The notes below the pieces were generated by a model, which worked only from the letters and a program-made list of their open reading frames with translations, did not search any database and was not told the DNA's origin. DNA of 64,000 nucleotides from Lyophyllum atratum (lineage: Eukaryota; Basidiomycota; Agaricomycetes; Agaricales; Lyophyllaceae): the NCBI GenBank assembly GCA_014905825.1, contig JACGCN010000051.1, positions 247,478-311,477 of the forward strand. The letters run 5' to 3'. Of this stretch, positions 23,100-38,290 are shown in pieces. Position numbers and translations under genes: made by a program. Position 1 is the stretch's first letter. Each line of letters opens with the position of its first letter.

Positions 23100-25068
23100 A
23101 TGCACGCCTTGCCGGGCTCCCTCTCGCTTCTTGCTGCCCTGTCCGTGGCCGAGGCTGGACTACCATTCTTCCCTCCCGTCCTCCCAATCTTCAACAAGCT
23201 CACCCCTGCGAAGCTTGAGGCTTCTATTCGGCTCGAAAACCTCCTGGGTCACTCTGAGAAGTTGTGGCAATTCGCTACCTTACCAGGGGCTGGTACCACA
23301 CGCTCCTTTGGCACGAAGGGTTTCAACGCGTCGGCCGATTACGTTGCGAAATTGGTATGGATGCCTTGCGATGCGACATACCTAAACGTCCTGACGCGTT
23401 CCTCAAGGCAAGGGATCACGGGTATCGCGTCGAAAGGCAGACACTCGTTTACCCTGCCACCACGATCGTCTCGAATTTCCTGAAGATCAATGATGCAGAC
23501 ATCCCACAGTCGGAAATCACAACATTTCAATGTACGTAACGGTAATGGCTGTTGCGTTGTGTAAACACTCAGACCCTCTCAGTCTCGTCATCTGCGTCTC
23601 TGACTGCACCCCTCATTCTTGTTCCCAGCCTCGGCTGCGACCCGGCTAACTACAATGGCTTGAACGCCGCTGGCAAGATCGTTCTCGTTCTCCGGGGCAA
23701 TTGCACGTTTGTTGAGAAAGGGCAGCTAGCACAGGCTGCAGGCGTCGGAGGCCTTATCCTCCGCAACAATGTCGCAGGACCTCCTGTTGCTTCCCGCCTT
23801 GACCCCACCTTTGAGACCAATCCCCCGGCGCTCTCCCTCTCCCAGGCCGCCGCGGCGCCCATTGTGGATAGATTGATCGCCGGAGAGGCTATTTCCGCCA
23901 CCTTGGATATCAAAGTCATCAACGAGTACCGTTCCAGTGATAACGTCATTGCCACTTCGAAGCATGGTGACCAGAACAAGATCCTTTTGGTGGGTTCTCA
24001 CCTGGATTCCGTGCCAGCTGGAGCTGGCATCAACGACGACGGTGTACGTTTACTGGCCTAATTGATATCTGTAGGACCTTGCTTATATCATCTTAGAGCG
24101 GGACAGCAACAATTGCAGAGATCGCTATTCAGCTGTCGAAGTTTAGCGGTTTGAAGAACGCCATTCGCTTTGCGTGGTGGACTGTACGTTGCATCTACTG
24201 TTCGCATTTCGTGGTCGCTGACTCTAGAGTCCAGGCGGAGGAAGTTGGTCTCATTGGCTCTCACTTTTATGTCGAGCACCTTCCTGCCAAGGAGAAGGCT
24301 AAGATTTTTGCCAACATTAACCTCGACATGACTGCCAGCACCAACTATATCATAGGTAAGCTGAGACCCCGTATCTACTCAGCATTTTCTTGTTGCTGAC
24401 GATGGCATCCTCCAGGCGTTTACGATGCTGACAACTCTACGGGTCTCGATACCGGTCTCCCAGCACCTGCCGGAAGCGCCGCGATCGAGAAGCTCTATCA
24501 AATTCATTATGATAAACGTGGAATCAACCACACTAACTGTACATGGCTCCTCCACGATTCATTCTTGCGAGATCTCACCGTCTTTCTCAGATCCTTTCAC
24601 CGCCGGAAGTGACTACCGGCCTTTCCTTGATGTCCGTTTACTCTCCGCCTTGCAGAAAGGAGTAACATAAACTGAAGTATCTTACACTCAGGCTGGTATC
24701 CCCTCTGGAGGTGTCGCTACTGGTGCGGGAGGGCTCAAGACCGCTCATGAGGTTGCCCTCTTTGGTGGCCAGGAAGGAATCCAATAGTTCGTGACATCCA
24801 TTCCCTTGTGTGTACGGTCCATGACTTCCGTCTCCCCAGCGATCCCTGCTACCACCAAGCGTGCGACACCCTCGACAACCTGGCGTACGAACCTTACCTG
24901 TGGAACGCTCGCGCCACTGCCGACGTGATCGCACAGCTCTTGACCACCGACCCCAAGATCATTCTGAAGGATCCTCCCCGCCTCACGAAGCTCCTCGCTG
25001 GGGTTCAGCAGTTCGATCACGCTGTTGATCTCGGCGAAGAGTGCCACCCTCACCTCGACGAACTGTAG
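23100..25068 (+). CDS. Secreted or vacuolar M28 aminopeptidase with PA domain
   Basis: Zinc aminopeptidase of the aminopeptidase Y (Ape3) type. An N-terminal signal peptide (MHALPGSLSLLAALSVAEAG) is followed by the peptidase start KLEASIRLENLLGHSEKLW. An inserted protease-associated domain has AAGKIVLVLRGNCTFVEKGQ and GVGGLILRN. All five expected metal ligands are visible: His and Asp in LLVGSHLDSVPAGAGINDDG, Glu in WWTAEEVGLIGSHFYVEHL, Asp in ANINLDMTAST, and His in DPCYHQACDTLDN. The substrate loop AGSDYRPFLDAGIPSGGV is present. Several short introns are needed, including one around 24780 that removes an in-frame stop and restores GIQYDPCYHQ. The start at 23100 gives a complete signal peptide. 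N-terminal trimming of peptides in the vacuole or outside the cell is the likely role. Confidence 0.9.
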
Positions 25069-25495
25069 ACCAAGCCGAAACATCGAAATGCTGCTCTGAT
25101 GTACTCGTACAAAGCCTGTTGTAGGAACAAATCAAATCTATTCGGTATCAAGCTCGTCATATGGTTCATCAAGGCACTTCGAGTTGCACCTATGGAAAGA
25201 CAAAAACGGCCAGATACTGCTACGGCGAGGGGTCATCCGATGTCCTGAAAGTATATGACAGCCGCGAGGAGCTCGAGACTCGATATCTATGTTCAAGCGA
25301 CGTGATTACCTCTTTTGGGGGATTGGGTAGGTTGCCCAAATATGGAATTTGTGAGACGCAGATGACGTTGCGGAAGCAACCACTTATTCCAAAATGTTCC
25401 TCGCTTGGAAAGCAGGCCCATTAAGAGTATTTGTAAATGTCCCACCTTCCTCCTATCCCCTCAGCGCAACGCATTGACTGCGAGCATCATCGATC
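25069..25495. other. Intergenic, no gene seen
   Basis: 3' flank of the peptidase and 5' flank of the SDR gene; nothing else supported. Confidence 0.5.
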
Positions 25496-26946
25496 ATGTC
25501 GACCGACGTACCCAGAACCAGCATCCTCATGACCGGTGCAACGGGTCTGTCAACTACGCGCACCTGAGTTCCCCACCATCGCTAATGGGTTGTTCGCAGG
25601 ATACATCGGAGGCTCTGTTTTGTGCCGTTTCCTCGAGCGTAAAGATTTCAAGTCTTTGGACATAAATGCCATTGTTCGTACGCGTGGAAAGGCCGAGCAA
25701 TTGAACTCCTTGGGCATCTTCACCGTCATAGGGTCCCATTCTGCTTATGACTTCGTATCGGGATTGGCGTCCACAGCGGATGTTGTTTTTTCTATGGTTC
25801 GCCAACGGTTGTCTCAATGGAGGTCCTTCGTTGTGCCCTAATGCTGCGAATAAGGCAGATGCCGATGACACCAAAGCCGCTGCAGGCATTCTAGACGGTC
25901 TCAAGAAGAAGTACGAGGCCACTGGAAAACCACCCGTTTTAATCCATACGGTGCATACTCTTTCTATTCTATGCACCTATCCCACCTAACTATTTCTGCT
26001 TAGTCTGGAACTGGTACACATATTGGAGCCTTGAGTGTGGCGAAATGACTGACAACTGATGCATAGGTGTCATTGCCGATAACGCGTGCGGGGAATATGC
26101 GTCCGACACGATCTATGATGATATGAACCCTGACCAGATCGAATCGCTCCCTCCTACCCAACTGCACCGTCCTGTCGACCTGATGATCATTAACGCAGAC
26201 AAAGAGGGTACGACATTTCCGGTCTAAATTTACTTCTATCTAATTACGTGTGGCGTTTCACGTCCGCAGGTTACATCAGAAGTTACATCATCGCTCCCTC
26301 TACAATCTATGGCGTCGTCAATAATCGACTCGTCGAAATGGGAGTTCAAAACCCGCACTCCATTCAGATCCCAGCTCTGATCGATGCGTCCTTGGATCGG
26401 GGACAGGGCGGAATGGTTGGGCCGGGCAAAAACATCTGGCCCAATGTCAGCAACGATGATAGTATGCAAACCCATTGATATCCAAGAGCAAGATCGCTCA
26501 TCCCATGCGATTAGTCGCGGACCTCTTCCTTGTCCTTTACGACTCCATCATGACGAACCCGTCTGGCACAGGTCACGGCCGCGAGGGCTTCTACTTTGGT
26601 GAGAACGGCGAACATAGCTTGTACGAAGTCGGCAAGGCCATTGCCGAGCTACTTGTCGAGATTGGGAGGGGCGTGAGTGCCGAACCGACGCCTTTCACTA
26701 AGGAGGAAATCGACAAATACTTCGCGGTACGTTTGGATATCGACGGCCTCTGTTTCGTCTAGAGAGGTGTATTCAACTCTTCCATAGGGGTCTTATTATC
26801 TAGGTTCCAACGCGCGTTGCCGAGCCAACCGCGCGCGCTCCATTGGGTGGATCCCGAAGAAAACTAAGTCTAGCATGTTCGCGAGCATTGCACCTGAAAT
26901 TTCCGCCGCTATGACTGGGGAGAGGAAGGCAGCAGTGCTCAGATAA
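25496..26946 (+). CDS. NAD(P)-binding extended SDR / NmrA-like oxidoreductase
   Basis: Atypical or extended short-chain dehydrogenase with a Rossmann fold. The start MSTDVPRTSILMTGAT at 25496 is joined over an intron to GYIGGSVLCRFLERKD, rebuilding the nucleotide-binding T-G-A-T-G-Y-I-G motif. Later segments are GLASTADVVFSMADADDTK, VLIHTSGTGVIADNACGEY, SYIIAPSTIYGVVNNRLVEM, GREGFYFGENGEHSLYEVG and FTKEEIDKYFAGSYYLGSNA, ending MTGERKAAVLR at 26946. The S-G-T-G segment is encoded partly by a 10-nt microexon at 26004-26013. Similar fungal proteins are annotated as NAD-dependent epimerase-like; the substrate cannot be told. A Y-x-x-x-K catalytic pair is not evident in the usual place, so it may be a sensor or redox protein rather than an epimerase. 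Confidence 0.82.
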
Positions 26947-27446
26947 ATACCTTTGCTCCCTGAAAACAAAAGTCCTGTAGATCTATTCAATGTCTTAATA
27001 CGCCTTACGATACGCCTTATGCGAGGCTGAGCCTTTCTGCGTACACTCGACCGCGCCGTAATGCGTTGCTGGTGTTACTTACCTACATCGCCTCGGGCTC
27101 CCAGTTCAGATTTTCCACGTGAATGGGGTTGGCCTCTCGCAGTGGAAGCCGCGGGCCTTCTCCACAGTGCCCACAGTACTCATACTCTGTCCCCAGTTTA
27201 TCAGGCATCAGAAGTGACAGAGCTGGCTGCTAGGCTCGCTCAGAAGAATCCGCGAAAGAATCAAATCTATTTTGAGCCTACTTAGTAGTCTGGAACTGTG
27301 TGGATATCGTAACGTGCATGTAGGTATCAAGGAAACTTTGGCCGGGATGATGAATCGTACGATTATGCATTTGATGTATGATCACGGGCGTATGGAAGTT
27401 AGCCTCAAAATGTCGTCAAAAGAAAGCTGTACATCTATTCGAAGAC
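26947..27446. other. Convergent 3' flanks
   Basis: 500 bp between the stops of the SDR and GH7 genes; no gene seen. Confidence 0.5.
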
Positions 27447-29119
27447 TCAGAGGCACTGGCTATAGTAGGGGTTGAGGACCTGGCAGCTGCTGCCACTAGC
27501 GCAGGCAGTAGGGCCAGTCCAGCCGTTGCCACCGCTGGTGATAAGTGAATGCTGATAAATACCCCATGTCATAAAAGCGATCATAGAAAGAACTCACCAT
27601 TGACCGTACTTGACTTGCGTAGCGGAGGGGGTACCGCCCGTAGTCGTGCTGCTAGTAGGGGGCTGCGATGTGCCAGTTCCGCCACCGGTGTATGTTGAGC
27701 CGATATCTCCAAATTTGATGTTGGAGAACGTGACGGAAGCGTCGGGAGAGTTCGCCTCGACGTCGGTGGGCACACCCGATGTGGTAGGGCAGGTTCCGCG
27801 TTTGACACCGGGCTTCGACGCATCACCGTCAGTGGGGTAGGCGCTGTCGAGCCAGAGCATGTTGGCTGCATGGTCGTCCCAGACACTCAGCACCAACACC
27901 ATTCCGGCGCCAGCAGCCTTGCTGATGCCCGCCAAGCCACCCTTACTCTGGAACTGGGTCTTATCGCCAAAGACGGACTTTTGGGCGTCGCAGAAGGCGT
28001 CGGTCACGGAGTCGTAGGCGCTCATGCCGGGGACGTTGACTTTGGAGTTTTGGATGACGACACCGTTTTGGACGTAGAGACGGCGGATCTCGCTGAGGGT
28101 GCCGGTAGCAGTGCCGCTGTTGGTGATGAATTGCGTGACGACAGTGAACTTTTTGGAGGTGTCGACCTTGAGGCCCTTGCCGTAGAAGCCAGTATCACCC
28201 ATACGGTAAGAGTTGAAATCGCAACCGTCGGGATCGCAGACTGTGGCGTAGCGGTCGCTGGTTCCGCACGCAGCGCCGGAGCAGCGCGTGAGGCCGGTGC
28301 CGGTGCAAGGATGGGGGGTGTAGGCTGTGGAGACGGAATTGGCTTCCCAGACATCCATCTCGTTACAGCAGGCACCGTATTGGCCGGATCCCGCGTTAGG
28401 ATCGTTGGGAGATCCATTCCAGCCGACGGAGTTGGCCTGATATAGTAGTCAGATATACAGGTTATGATAGTTACGATATGTGAGGGCTAATTGAGACCCA
28501 CCTCTCCGTTAATGAACTTGATGTCCCTGGGGCACTGCGAGTCGCAGTATCCAGTCCCGTACTTCGCACCCGCTTTGTTGGTGGAGAACTTGGCCAGACC
28601 ACCATCTGCGTCCATCTCGGAGAAGTAGAGAGCGCCGTTAAGGCCGCAGGGGAGGTTGGAGACGTCGACGTCGAACGTGAACTCCTGGTTGAGTAGCTTG
28701 AACATCTCATACTTGCTATCAGAGTTCATGAGGTAGACGCGCGAACCAATGTTCTTTCCGTTCGCGTTGCTGGTGACGAACTTGAGCGTGAGGGCATCGC
28801 CGCTCGTAGTGATACCGTAAGTGCCCTGGTAATCAGCACCATCCAAAGCGCAGTTGGTAGCGCAGGTTTTGCCGTCAGCGCACAGGGTGGTGTCCCAGGT
28901 GTTGCCGGTGTAGCAGTTGGTGTAGCCGGTGGTGGTGTGCACCCAGCGCCAGTTAGCGTCGAGGGTGATGGCACCCGAAGACTGAGCGGCGCATCCACCG
29001 CTCTTGGTGCACTTCTGCCAGGGAAGCTTGGGGTGGGTCTCGGCTGTGTTGGTGCCTACTTGCTGAGCAGACACGATGGCGAGGAAGGAGAGGGCAGTGA
29101 GAGCAACTTTTGGGAACAT
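27447..29119 (-). CDS. GH7 cellobiohydrolase with CBM1
   Basis: Secreted cellulase that releases cellobiose from crystalline cellulose. Exons are 29119-28502, 28436-27598 and 27534-27447, 514 residues. The signal peptide is [18 protein letters not shown], then [19 protein letters not shown] begins the GH7 module. Family segments include [36 protein letters not shown] and [17 protein letters not shown]. The catalytic segment [20 protein letters not shown] holds the E-x-D-x-x-E nucleophile/acid-base pattern. The tail has [20 protein letters not shown] and [15 protein letters not shown], then a Ser/Thr/Gly-rich linker ([16 protein letters not shown]) and a complete CBM1 beginning [19 protein letters not shown] and ending NPYYSQCL. 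The last intron lies inside the CBM1 coding region. A TATA element sits about 80 bp upstream. This gene is the clearest sign of a plant-biomass-degrading lifestyle. Confidence 0.97.
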
Positions 29120-29639
29120 AGCTGATGAAGAGTGTTGGGAGGCAGTCGACTGAAGGAGTTCGATGAGCTGAAGATATTGAGCATATTATTCCACTCTTTA
29201 TACAACCGCTGGTGCGGAGAATATCCGGTACGTGTCTCTAGCGCGTCGCTGGGTATTGTAACCGTTCGACAAGACCAGCATACCTGCTTCCCAGTGTGGA
29301 GGACGTTGAGGACTGAGGAAAATGTAAGCGATGGCGCCCTTGGCAGTCAGGCCACAGGCGAAGCTGTAAGAGATCCCGAAGAGTAACCGCGAGAGGTGAC
29401 CATTCACAACCGTGGCATTTTTCCGAGTACAATCCATACCCAGGCCCAGAAATCGACGGGTAGACTTCGGTGTCTTGGTATCCGGCTACGCGCATAGACG
29501 ATATGCTGCGATTTACTAATACCAGCTATCGGAGTATAGGTTGCGTCTGCGGACATGAATGCGAGGATAGAAATGTGACGGTCACAGCCCTCAACACCAT
29601 CTCTTCACAAGATTAGATTCCAAATCCGCATCCGAACTG
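29120..29639. promoter_or_regulatory. Divergent intergenic region GH7 / ASA1
   Basis: 520 bp shared by the GH7 gene (minus) and ASA1 (plus). Apart from the TATA element for GH7, no binding site could be assigned with confidence. Confidence 0.5.
29196..29202 (-). promoter_or_regulatory. TATA box of the GH7 gene
   Basis: TATAAAG read on the minus strand, about 80 bp before the GH7 ATG. Confidence 0.55.
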
Positions 29640-31231
29640 ATGGCAGCGCCCCCACCCCCCGCCGCCCCCACACACCTCCTCCGCACCCACTCCACCCCCA
29701 TCCACGCCCTCTCCATCTCCCCAGACAACGAGCGCCTCTACTCAGGCGACGCCTCCGGCCTCGTCGTCGTCACCTCCACCCGCTCCCTCCGCCCGATCAC
29801 ATCCTGGAACCCGCACGAGGACGCTCTCCTCGGTATCGAAGAATGGGGCGACCATATCGTCACGTACATCCTCCTGCTGCCCCATCTCATAGCACCTCAT
29901 CTCACGCGATGTATGTATGTGTAGGCACGCCAGGGACAACAAACTACACGTCTGGACACGCGTCGAGGAGCTCCCGCCCTCCGCGCGTCTTGGCGGGTCG
30001 GCGGCGCAGACTTCTAGCGCGCTGCAGCCGGAACCGGCGCTGTGCTACTCTATGGACGTGAATGCGCTGAACTACTGCCGCTTCTCGTTGATGCCGCTCT
30101 CGCCACCTGCTACAACGGGCGACGACGTTCGGGCGCTCGTGGCGTTGCCGAACCTGGTGGACTCTAGTTCCGTACGCTCATCTTTATACTGCCCTGGCCC
30201 TGGAATGACGTGAAGAGTACAGGCGGACGTTTGGGCTCTGCCTTCGAGGGAGAGGATCCATGCAGCGGTCGGGCAGGCAGGCAAGACGTCGCTGTTCAAT
30301 TCCGACCCCGCGGAGAGGTCTAAGACAGGTGTGCGGGTTCTATCTACTTGACGGGAACCACTTTTCGTTCTGACGTGGTATGACCTAGGCATAATCATGT
30401 CTCTCCACCTCTTCAGCGTCGCCCGTGACGCGTCCTCCTCCTCCTCCTCAACTTCGACCGTGACGGGTAACGAACTGAGGCTGCTCTGCGCGTACGAAAG
30501 TGGGTCCGTGACACTACGGAGGTACGCCCGGACGGACAAAGCCACATCAGTAGAAGGGGCGGGGTGGGAAGTCATTTGGGACGCGAAGCTACACGTTGAA
30601 TCCGGTACACTTTCTACACCATTCTTAACACGTGCCCTGACTTACGCCCAATCCAGTCATGGCGATGCGGGTATCCCGGACCAACGACTTTGCCCTAACG
30701 GTGTCGGCGGACCACATCGTCGGGCGGTACGATCTGACGGTACCTCCCTCCCTCACCTCACTAGTCACGCACAGTCTCGCTGATTGACCCATTCCGAAAG
30801 AACTCGGACGTCTCGACAGCGTGCGTAGCGCACCGCACGAAGCACCCTGGGAACGGGGCGGTGGCTATCCGTGATGATGGGCGGGTGTGTGCCATCGGGG
30901 GGTGGGATGGGAGGTACGTCTCATGTTTCTTAGTGTCATCGATCATTGCGCACAACTCGATAGCATCAGGCTTTACGCGGCGCGCACGATGAAGGCGCTT
31001 GGTACGCTAAAGTACCATAAAACAGGATGCCAGGCCGTGGAGTTTTCGCGCTCGCTCGACACGGTTACGGAAGGAACTAGCAGTCGTGGTGGTGGTGGTG
31101 AGGACGACGAGGATAGCAGCGACGACGAGATGGGAAAAGATGAGAAGGAGGAAAGAGCGCGGTGGTTGGTGGCTGGGGGCAAGGACAACCGGGTTTCGAT
31201 ATGGTCGTTGATGAGCTTTCAGAAAACATGA
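29640..31231 (+). CDS. ASA1: ASTRA-associated protein 1-like WD40 protein
   Basis: WD40-repeat protein resembling Asa1, a component linked to the ASTRA/TTT complex that helps assemble PIKK kinases. A Pro-rich start (MAAPPPPAAPTHLLRTH) is followed by the first repeat STPIHALSISPDNERLYSGD with SGLVVV. Then come HARDNKLHVWTRVEELPPSA, SMDVNALNYCRFSLMPL, LRLLCAYESGSVTLRRY, TNDFALTVSADHIVGRYDL, VAIRDDGRVCAIGGWDG, SIRLYAARTMKALGTLKYH, and the last repeat WLVAGGKDNRVSIWSL with the end MSFQKT. A Gly/Asp/Glu-rich loop (about 30 residues) interrupts the last blades. Several short introns are required. The pattern of the last two blades, with the acidic loop and the ...DNRVSIW end, is typical of Asa1 proteins. 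Confidence 0.82.
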
Positions 31232-31555
31232 CTTCTTGCTCCTCGGCGCGTCTCGACAATTTCCTGAGTTCATTTAGCGCCTGAAGTGAGAGAGCACCTG
31301 GCTCACCCCCTCGAAACAAGTATTCCGGTGATCCATTAATCTTGCTATGCTGTCCAATAATATAGGATATAAAGAGATACACAGCGCCATCCGAAACACA
31401 TCATCCATACATAGATCCGCACTTCGATTCTGCTCGATTGTTTATTTATAACTATCATCCATCTATCAACCCAGAGTCAGTTCAACAACGACAGACGTAG
31501 TAGAGGGTGCGAATGTGAGAGTACGCACCAGTACTATACATCACAAGGCAGGACG
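31232..31555. other. Convergent 3' flanks
   Basis: A/T-rich 324 bp between the ASA1 stop and the stop of the Bsd2-like gene. Confidence 0.5.
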
Positions 31556-32926
31556 CTACAACAGCCCTGCCGCCCTGAGATCACGCGTAAGCCTCGCATC
31601 CTCCGCCGCCTGCACCGCCCTCGCATGTGCGAGCCTCGTCTGCGCCTCCTCGTCCTCAGTAAAGGACATGCCAAAGACGCTGGAGATGTTGCGGCGGATG
31701 GCGATGTCGCGTTCGATTTGTTCGGGGGTGACGACGGCGGGGGGCGCGGCGGCGGCGCGGATGGAGCTTTCCCAGCGTTTTATGCGCCAATAGCCGATTA
31801 CGGAGGAGAGGAAGATGAACCAGCCTAAGAGGGGGGCCGGGGTTAATTTGATAAAGAGTAGATTAAGGAGCAGCGAGATCTACCTAGCGTCATGAAGAGG
31901 AAGGCTAACCAGTCTCTCGAAGTCACCGCCGGAAAAATGGTATCATTCGCCACCGGCGCCGTCTTATCCACCCCCGTCGGCAGTGAACTCGCCGCTCCCA
32001 CGTCCTGCGCCGTGTCGGGGTCGGTGGCGCCCATCGATCGTGAATAGAACCCTAGCTGAATGAGGGTCAGCCCCAGGCCCGCGCGGGAGCCGAACTTGGC
32101 GGCGTGGGAGGTGTGGAGGAGGTAGGTGAAGAGGAAGCCGATGAATTGGAAGAAGAAGGAGATGAAGAGGTTGATGGCGAAGAGCCACATGGAGCCGGTG
32201 GGGAGGTCGTCGACGATCATGTCGGCGTTGGGGTCGTCGGAGGCGGGGGCGTGGACGGTGGTTTCCCAGTAGGGTGGGACGGCGTCGGCTTGGGCTTCGG
32301 AGTAGGTCTGGTATGCGGGTTAGAGATGGGAGGGAAGGGGGGAGAGGGAAAGGGAAAGGGGAGCGTACTGGTGGGACCTCCTTTTGGTTGTCCTCGGGGA
32401 CCATGAAGACGTTGCCATCTGGACCTTCGATGACTTGTGCTGGCTGGGGCTTGGCCATCACGTTGGCAAAGACGCCGTCGTTTTCGATGCCGGCGCCGAC
32501 GACGGAGCGTGAGGCATGGGAAGACTCGTGTGTGGGTATGCGGACGTAGTGGGAGGGCAGGAGTGCGCCGACTGCCCTGCGGAAGAATGACGGGCGGGGG
32601 CGGTTGACACTTCGCACAGGGGTGGTGGGGAGCAGGCCGTTGGAGTTGCCAAAGTCGTTGGGGAGAGCGCGGGAAGAGGGGGCTGGGGGCGAGCCGGGCG
32701 GGGGGTAGTCGTACTCGCGCTCAAAGTCGTAGGCGCCGGGGATGGAACTTGTTGGCTCGTCGTCTTCTGGGGTGCGGTTGGTGGTGGGCTTGGCCTGGGT
32801 CAGTGGGGTGGATTCGTGTGCTGTGTTTAAAGTGTCTTCTTCGTCTTCGCTGTCGGACTCGAATGCAGCGTGGAGTTCCTGATCAGCGTCCGGGCCTGCG
32901 AGGGGAGCATAGCGGGCGGACGACAT
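31556..32926 (-). CDS. Bsd2/Ndfip-like membrane adaptor (metal homeostasis)
   Basis: Endosomal/Golgi membrane protein of the Bsd2/NDFIP family, which recruits the Rsp5 ubiquitin ligase to sort metal transporters. The N-terminal half is cytosolic: MSSARYAPLAGPDADQELHA, an acidic stretch (ESDSEDEED), a YPPPGSPP segment and an FFRRAVGALLPSHYVRIP segment. The conserved core is TYSEAQADAVPPYWETTVHA with a V-P-P-Y motif, then three hydrophobic segments: GSMWLFAINLFISFFFQF onward, AGLGLTLIQLGFYS, and WLAFLFMTLGWFIFLSSV onward. The invariant HTSHAAKFGSRAGLGLTL block is present. After the last membrane segment a basic/Ala-rich tail follows (RDIAIRRNISSVFGMSF). Two introns interrupt the gene near 32350 and 31890. 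The start at 32926 matches the usual short N-terminus; an ATG at 33031 in frame would add 35 less typical residues. Confidence 0.9.
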
Positions 32927-33163
32927 GCACACGGCGGCTAAGGGAGAGTGGAGGTCTCGAGGATGAGAGAGACTGGTGATATGTACAAGATATACAGGGT
33001 AACTAGGAGGAAAGGTCACACAGTCTGACAATCCATCACATCTTGATCAACTTGTAGTCTGACTTCAAGTCAGTGACTACTTTGATGAAGAACGTTCCAG
33101 ATTTGTTGTAGTTTCAATGATGGGAATTGGTAATGGGATGGACTAGAGTGACGTCACACGGAC

Positions 33164-35869
<2,706 letters not shown>

Positions 35870-36498
35870 GGGAGGGGTTTGACGAGGATTTAGACTCTGA
35901 TAGGTAATTGTAATAGATACACATGTACAACAAGCGAATGAATCCGAGAATTTACGGATTTTTGGGAATCCACTGAACTTGGAAGACTATATAAAAGAGC
36001 AAAGACTGAAGCCTGGGTTTCTAGAGATCATGATTCATGCGGCTCTGTTGGAACTCGAGACCAAAGTATATAATCTGGCTTTTGAGAAAAACCCTCACCT
36101 TGTTCAGACTTCGTTGTAGTGAATCCTAGTGATCCGAAGGGCAGCGTATCACGTATATCGCAGTCTGGCTAGGAGAGATCTGAGACTGCGCCTTGTTCAG
36201 CAAACTCCTTCTAGACACATCGCGCGCCATTTCTTGATTACACGTTACCACTATCCTGCTAACACTGCTCGACGCTCGTGTTCATGTTCGCCATCCCTAC
36301 TATGCACTCGACCAAAATTCGAGGAACATGACCGCGCGGTATGATGTGCCCTCCCAAGCCGTCCCATTCTAGTGGGACGCGTTGTTGTATGTTGTTGGCA
36401 TCAGTCTCGAATGCCAAACAAAGATCAATCCGGAGTCGTCGCAGCAGTTGATGAGGGGCAAAGCTAAACACTGACCGTTCTCATTGACATCTACAACG
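35870..36498. other. Intergenic SelO-ARP3
   Basis: 630 bp, same-strand spacing. The ARP3 promoter should lie here; no further gene was seen. Confidence 0.5.
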
Positions 36499-38290
36499 AT
36501 GTCAATGTTGGCCCCCATCATCTGCGACAATGGCACCGGCTACTCCAAAGTCGGGTATGTATTAACCACTCTCTCCTCTCCGATCACTTCATTCACATCA
36601 ACTCCACCCCAGCTTCGCCGGGAACTCAGATCCGTCCTTGTAAGTCCTCTTGTCTCCTCTTCCTCCTTCGCATTACATATTACAAACTAACACCACCCGG
36701 TCACATGTAGCGTCTTCCCCACAGCTATCGCGACTCGAGGCTCATCCGCACAGACTGCGCGCGCGCCGCCCATTCCCTCCAAGCCGGGGCATCTGGCGTC
36801 CAAGCGCGGCGTGGAGGACCTCGATTTCTTCATCGGTGACGAGGCACTAGCAAATGCTAAGACACCCGGTTATGGCGTGCACTACCCTATCCGCCACGGG
36901 ATGATCGATAATTGGGACCACATGGAACGGTATTGGGAGCAGACGATCTTCAAGTATCTGAGGGCGGAGCCGGAGGATCATTACTTCCTGCTGGTGAGTT
37001 CGCTCTCCATTCATTCTGCTCATGTTTACTGATGAGATGGTATGTACTGCATGCGTAGACAGAGCCGCCGCTCAACCCACCCGAGAACCGAGAACAAACG
37101 GCCGAGATCTTCTTCGAGTCGTTCAATATCAAGGGGCTGTATATCGCGGTGCAGGCCGTTCTCGCTCTCGCGGCATCATGGTCCTCGAACCGAGTGACCG
37201 ATCGCACGCTCACGGGCACCGTTATCGACTCGGGTGATGGCGTTACTCACGTCATTCCCTGTGCCGAGGGGTACGTGATTGGCAGTGCCATCAAGCACAT
37301 TCCCATTGCTGGCCGCGACATCTCGCAATTCGTGCTTAACCTCATGCGTGAGCGAGGTGAGATGGCGAATGTGCCTCCTGAGGACCAACTGAGGGTGGCG
37401 GGGAAGGTGAAAGAGAATTATAGCTATGTGTGCCAGGATATCGTGAGGGAGTTTAGGAAATACGACGAGGAGCCACTGAAGTACTTTGAGCGGTTTGAGG
37501 GGGAGCATTCGGTTACTGGTAGGGTATGTGGTCCTGTGTGTCCGATCATCCTCTGCCTGGGACTAATCTTGTATTTTACTCTGTATCCTTGCAGAAGTAC
37601 GGAATTGACGTGGGATACGAGCGCTTCCTCGCTCCCGAAATATTCTTCAACCCTGAGATTTACTCCTCCGACTTCCTCACGCCTCTTCCTGAGATCGTCG
37701 ACGACGTCATCCAACAGTCTCCCATCGATGTCCGCCGTGGGCTATACAAGGTCCGTCTTCATATCTTCCTCTCTGGTCTCCTCTGACCTGTCATTTGTCC
37801 ATGTTCTTGACAGAATATCGTGCTGTCAGGCGGCTCCACGATGTTCCAGCACTTCGGCAACCGCCTCAAGCGCGACCTCAAGCAGCTCGTCGATCGTCGT
37901 CTTGATGCAAGTGCCCTCGCTAGCGGGAGCGTTCTCAAGGTACGCCATCCCCTCAGCTCATCGGTCACTTGTGGCTAATGGGTCATGGCAGTCGTCAGGC
38001 GTTGAAGTCGATGTCATCTCACACAAACGGCAAAGGTTAGTACTCTGCTATGGTGATTAGTGACTTCGTTGAATGACGGTAATATTTTTGCGTCTTTAGA
38101 TACGCGGTCTGGTTCGGCGGGTCCCTCCTCGCGTCTCTTGTGAGTCCCGAAGTTCTTCAGATATTACTCATTCTCGTGCTGACTGCCCTCATAGCCTGAA
38201 TTTTACACCTCCTGCCACACGAAGGCGCAGTACGATGAGATCGGCCCGAGCATCTGCAGGCGCTATCAGATCTTTGGAAGCGCAACATAA
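36499..38290 (+). CDS. ARP3: Actin-related protein 3
   Basis: Subunit of the Arp2/3 complex that nucleates branched actin at endocytic sites and hyphal tips. The start [19 protein letters not shown] joins over introns to [20 protein letters not shown]. Further blocks are [79 protein letters not shown], and [20 protein letters not shown] (second phosphate-binding loop). These are followed by [80 protein letters not shown] and the end [12 protein letters not shown]. About eight introns are present. The ATG at 36499 fits the family N-terminus; an in-frame ATG at 36484 would add five residues. The gene is intact. Confidence 0.96.
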
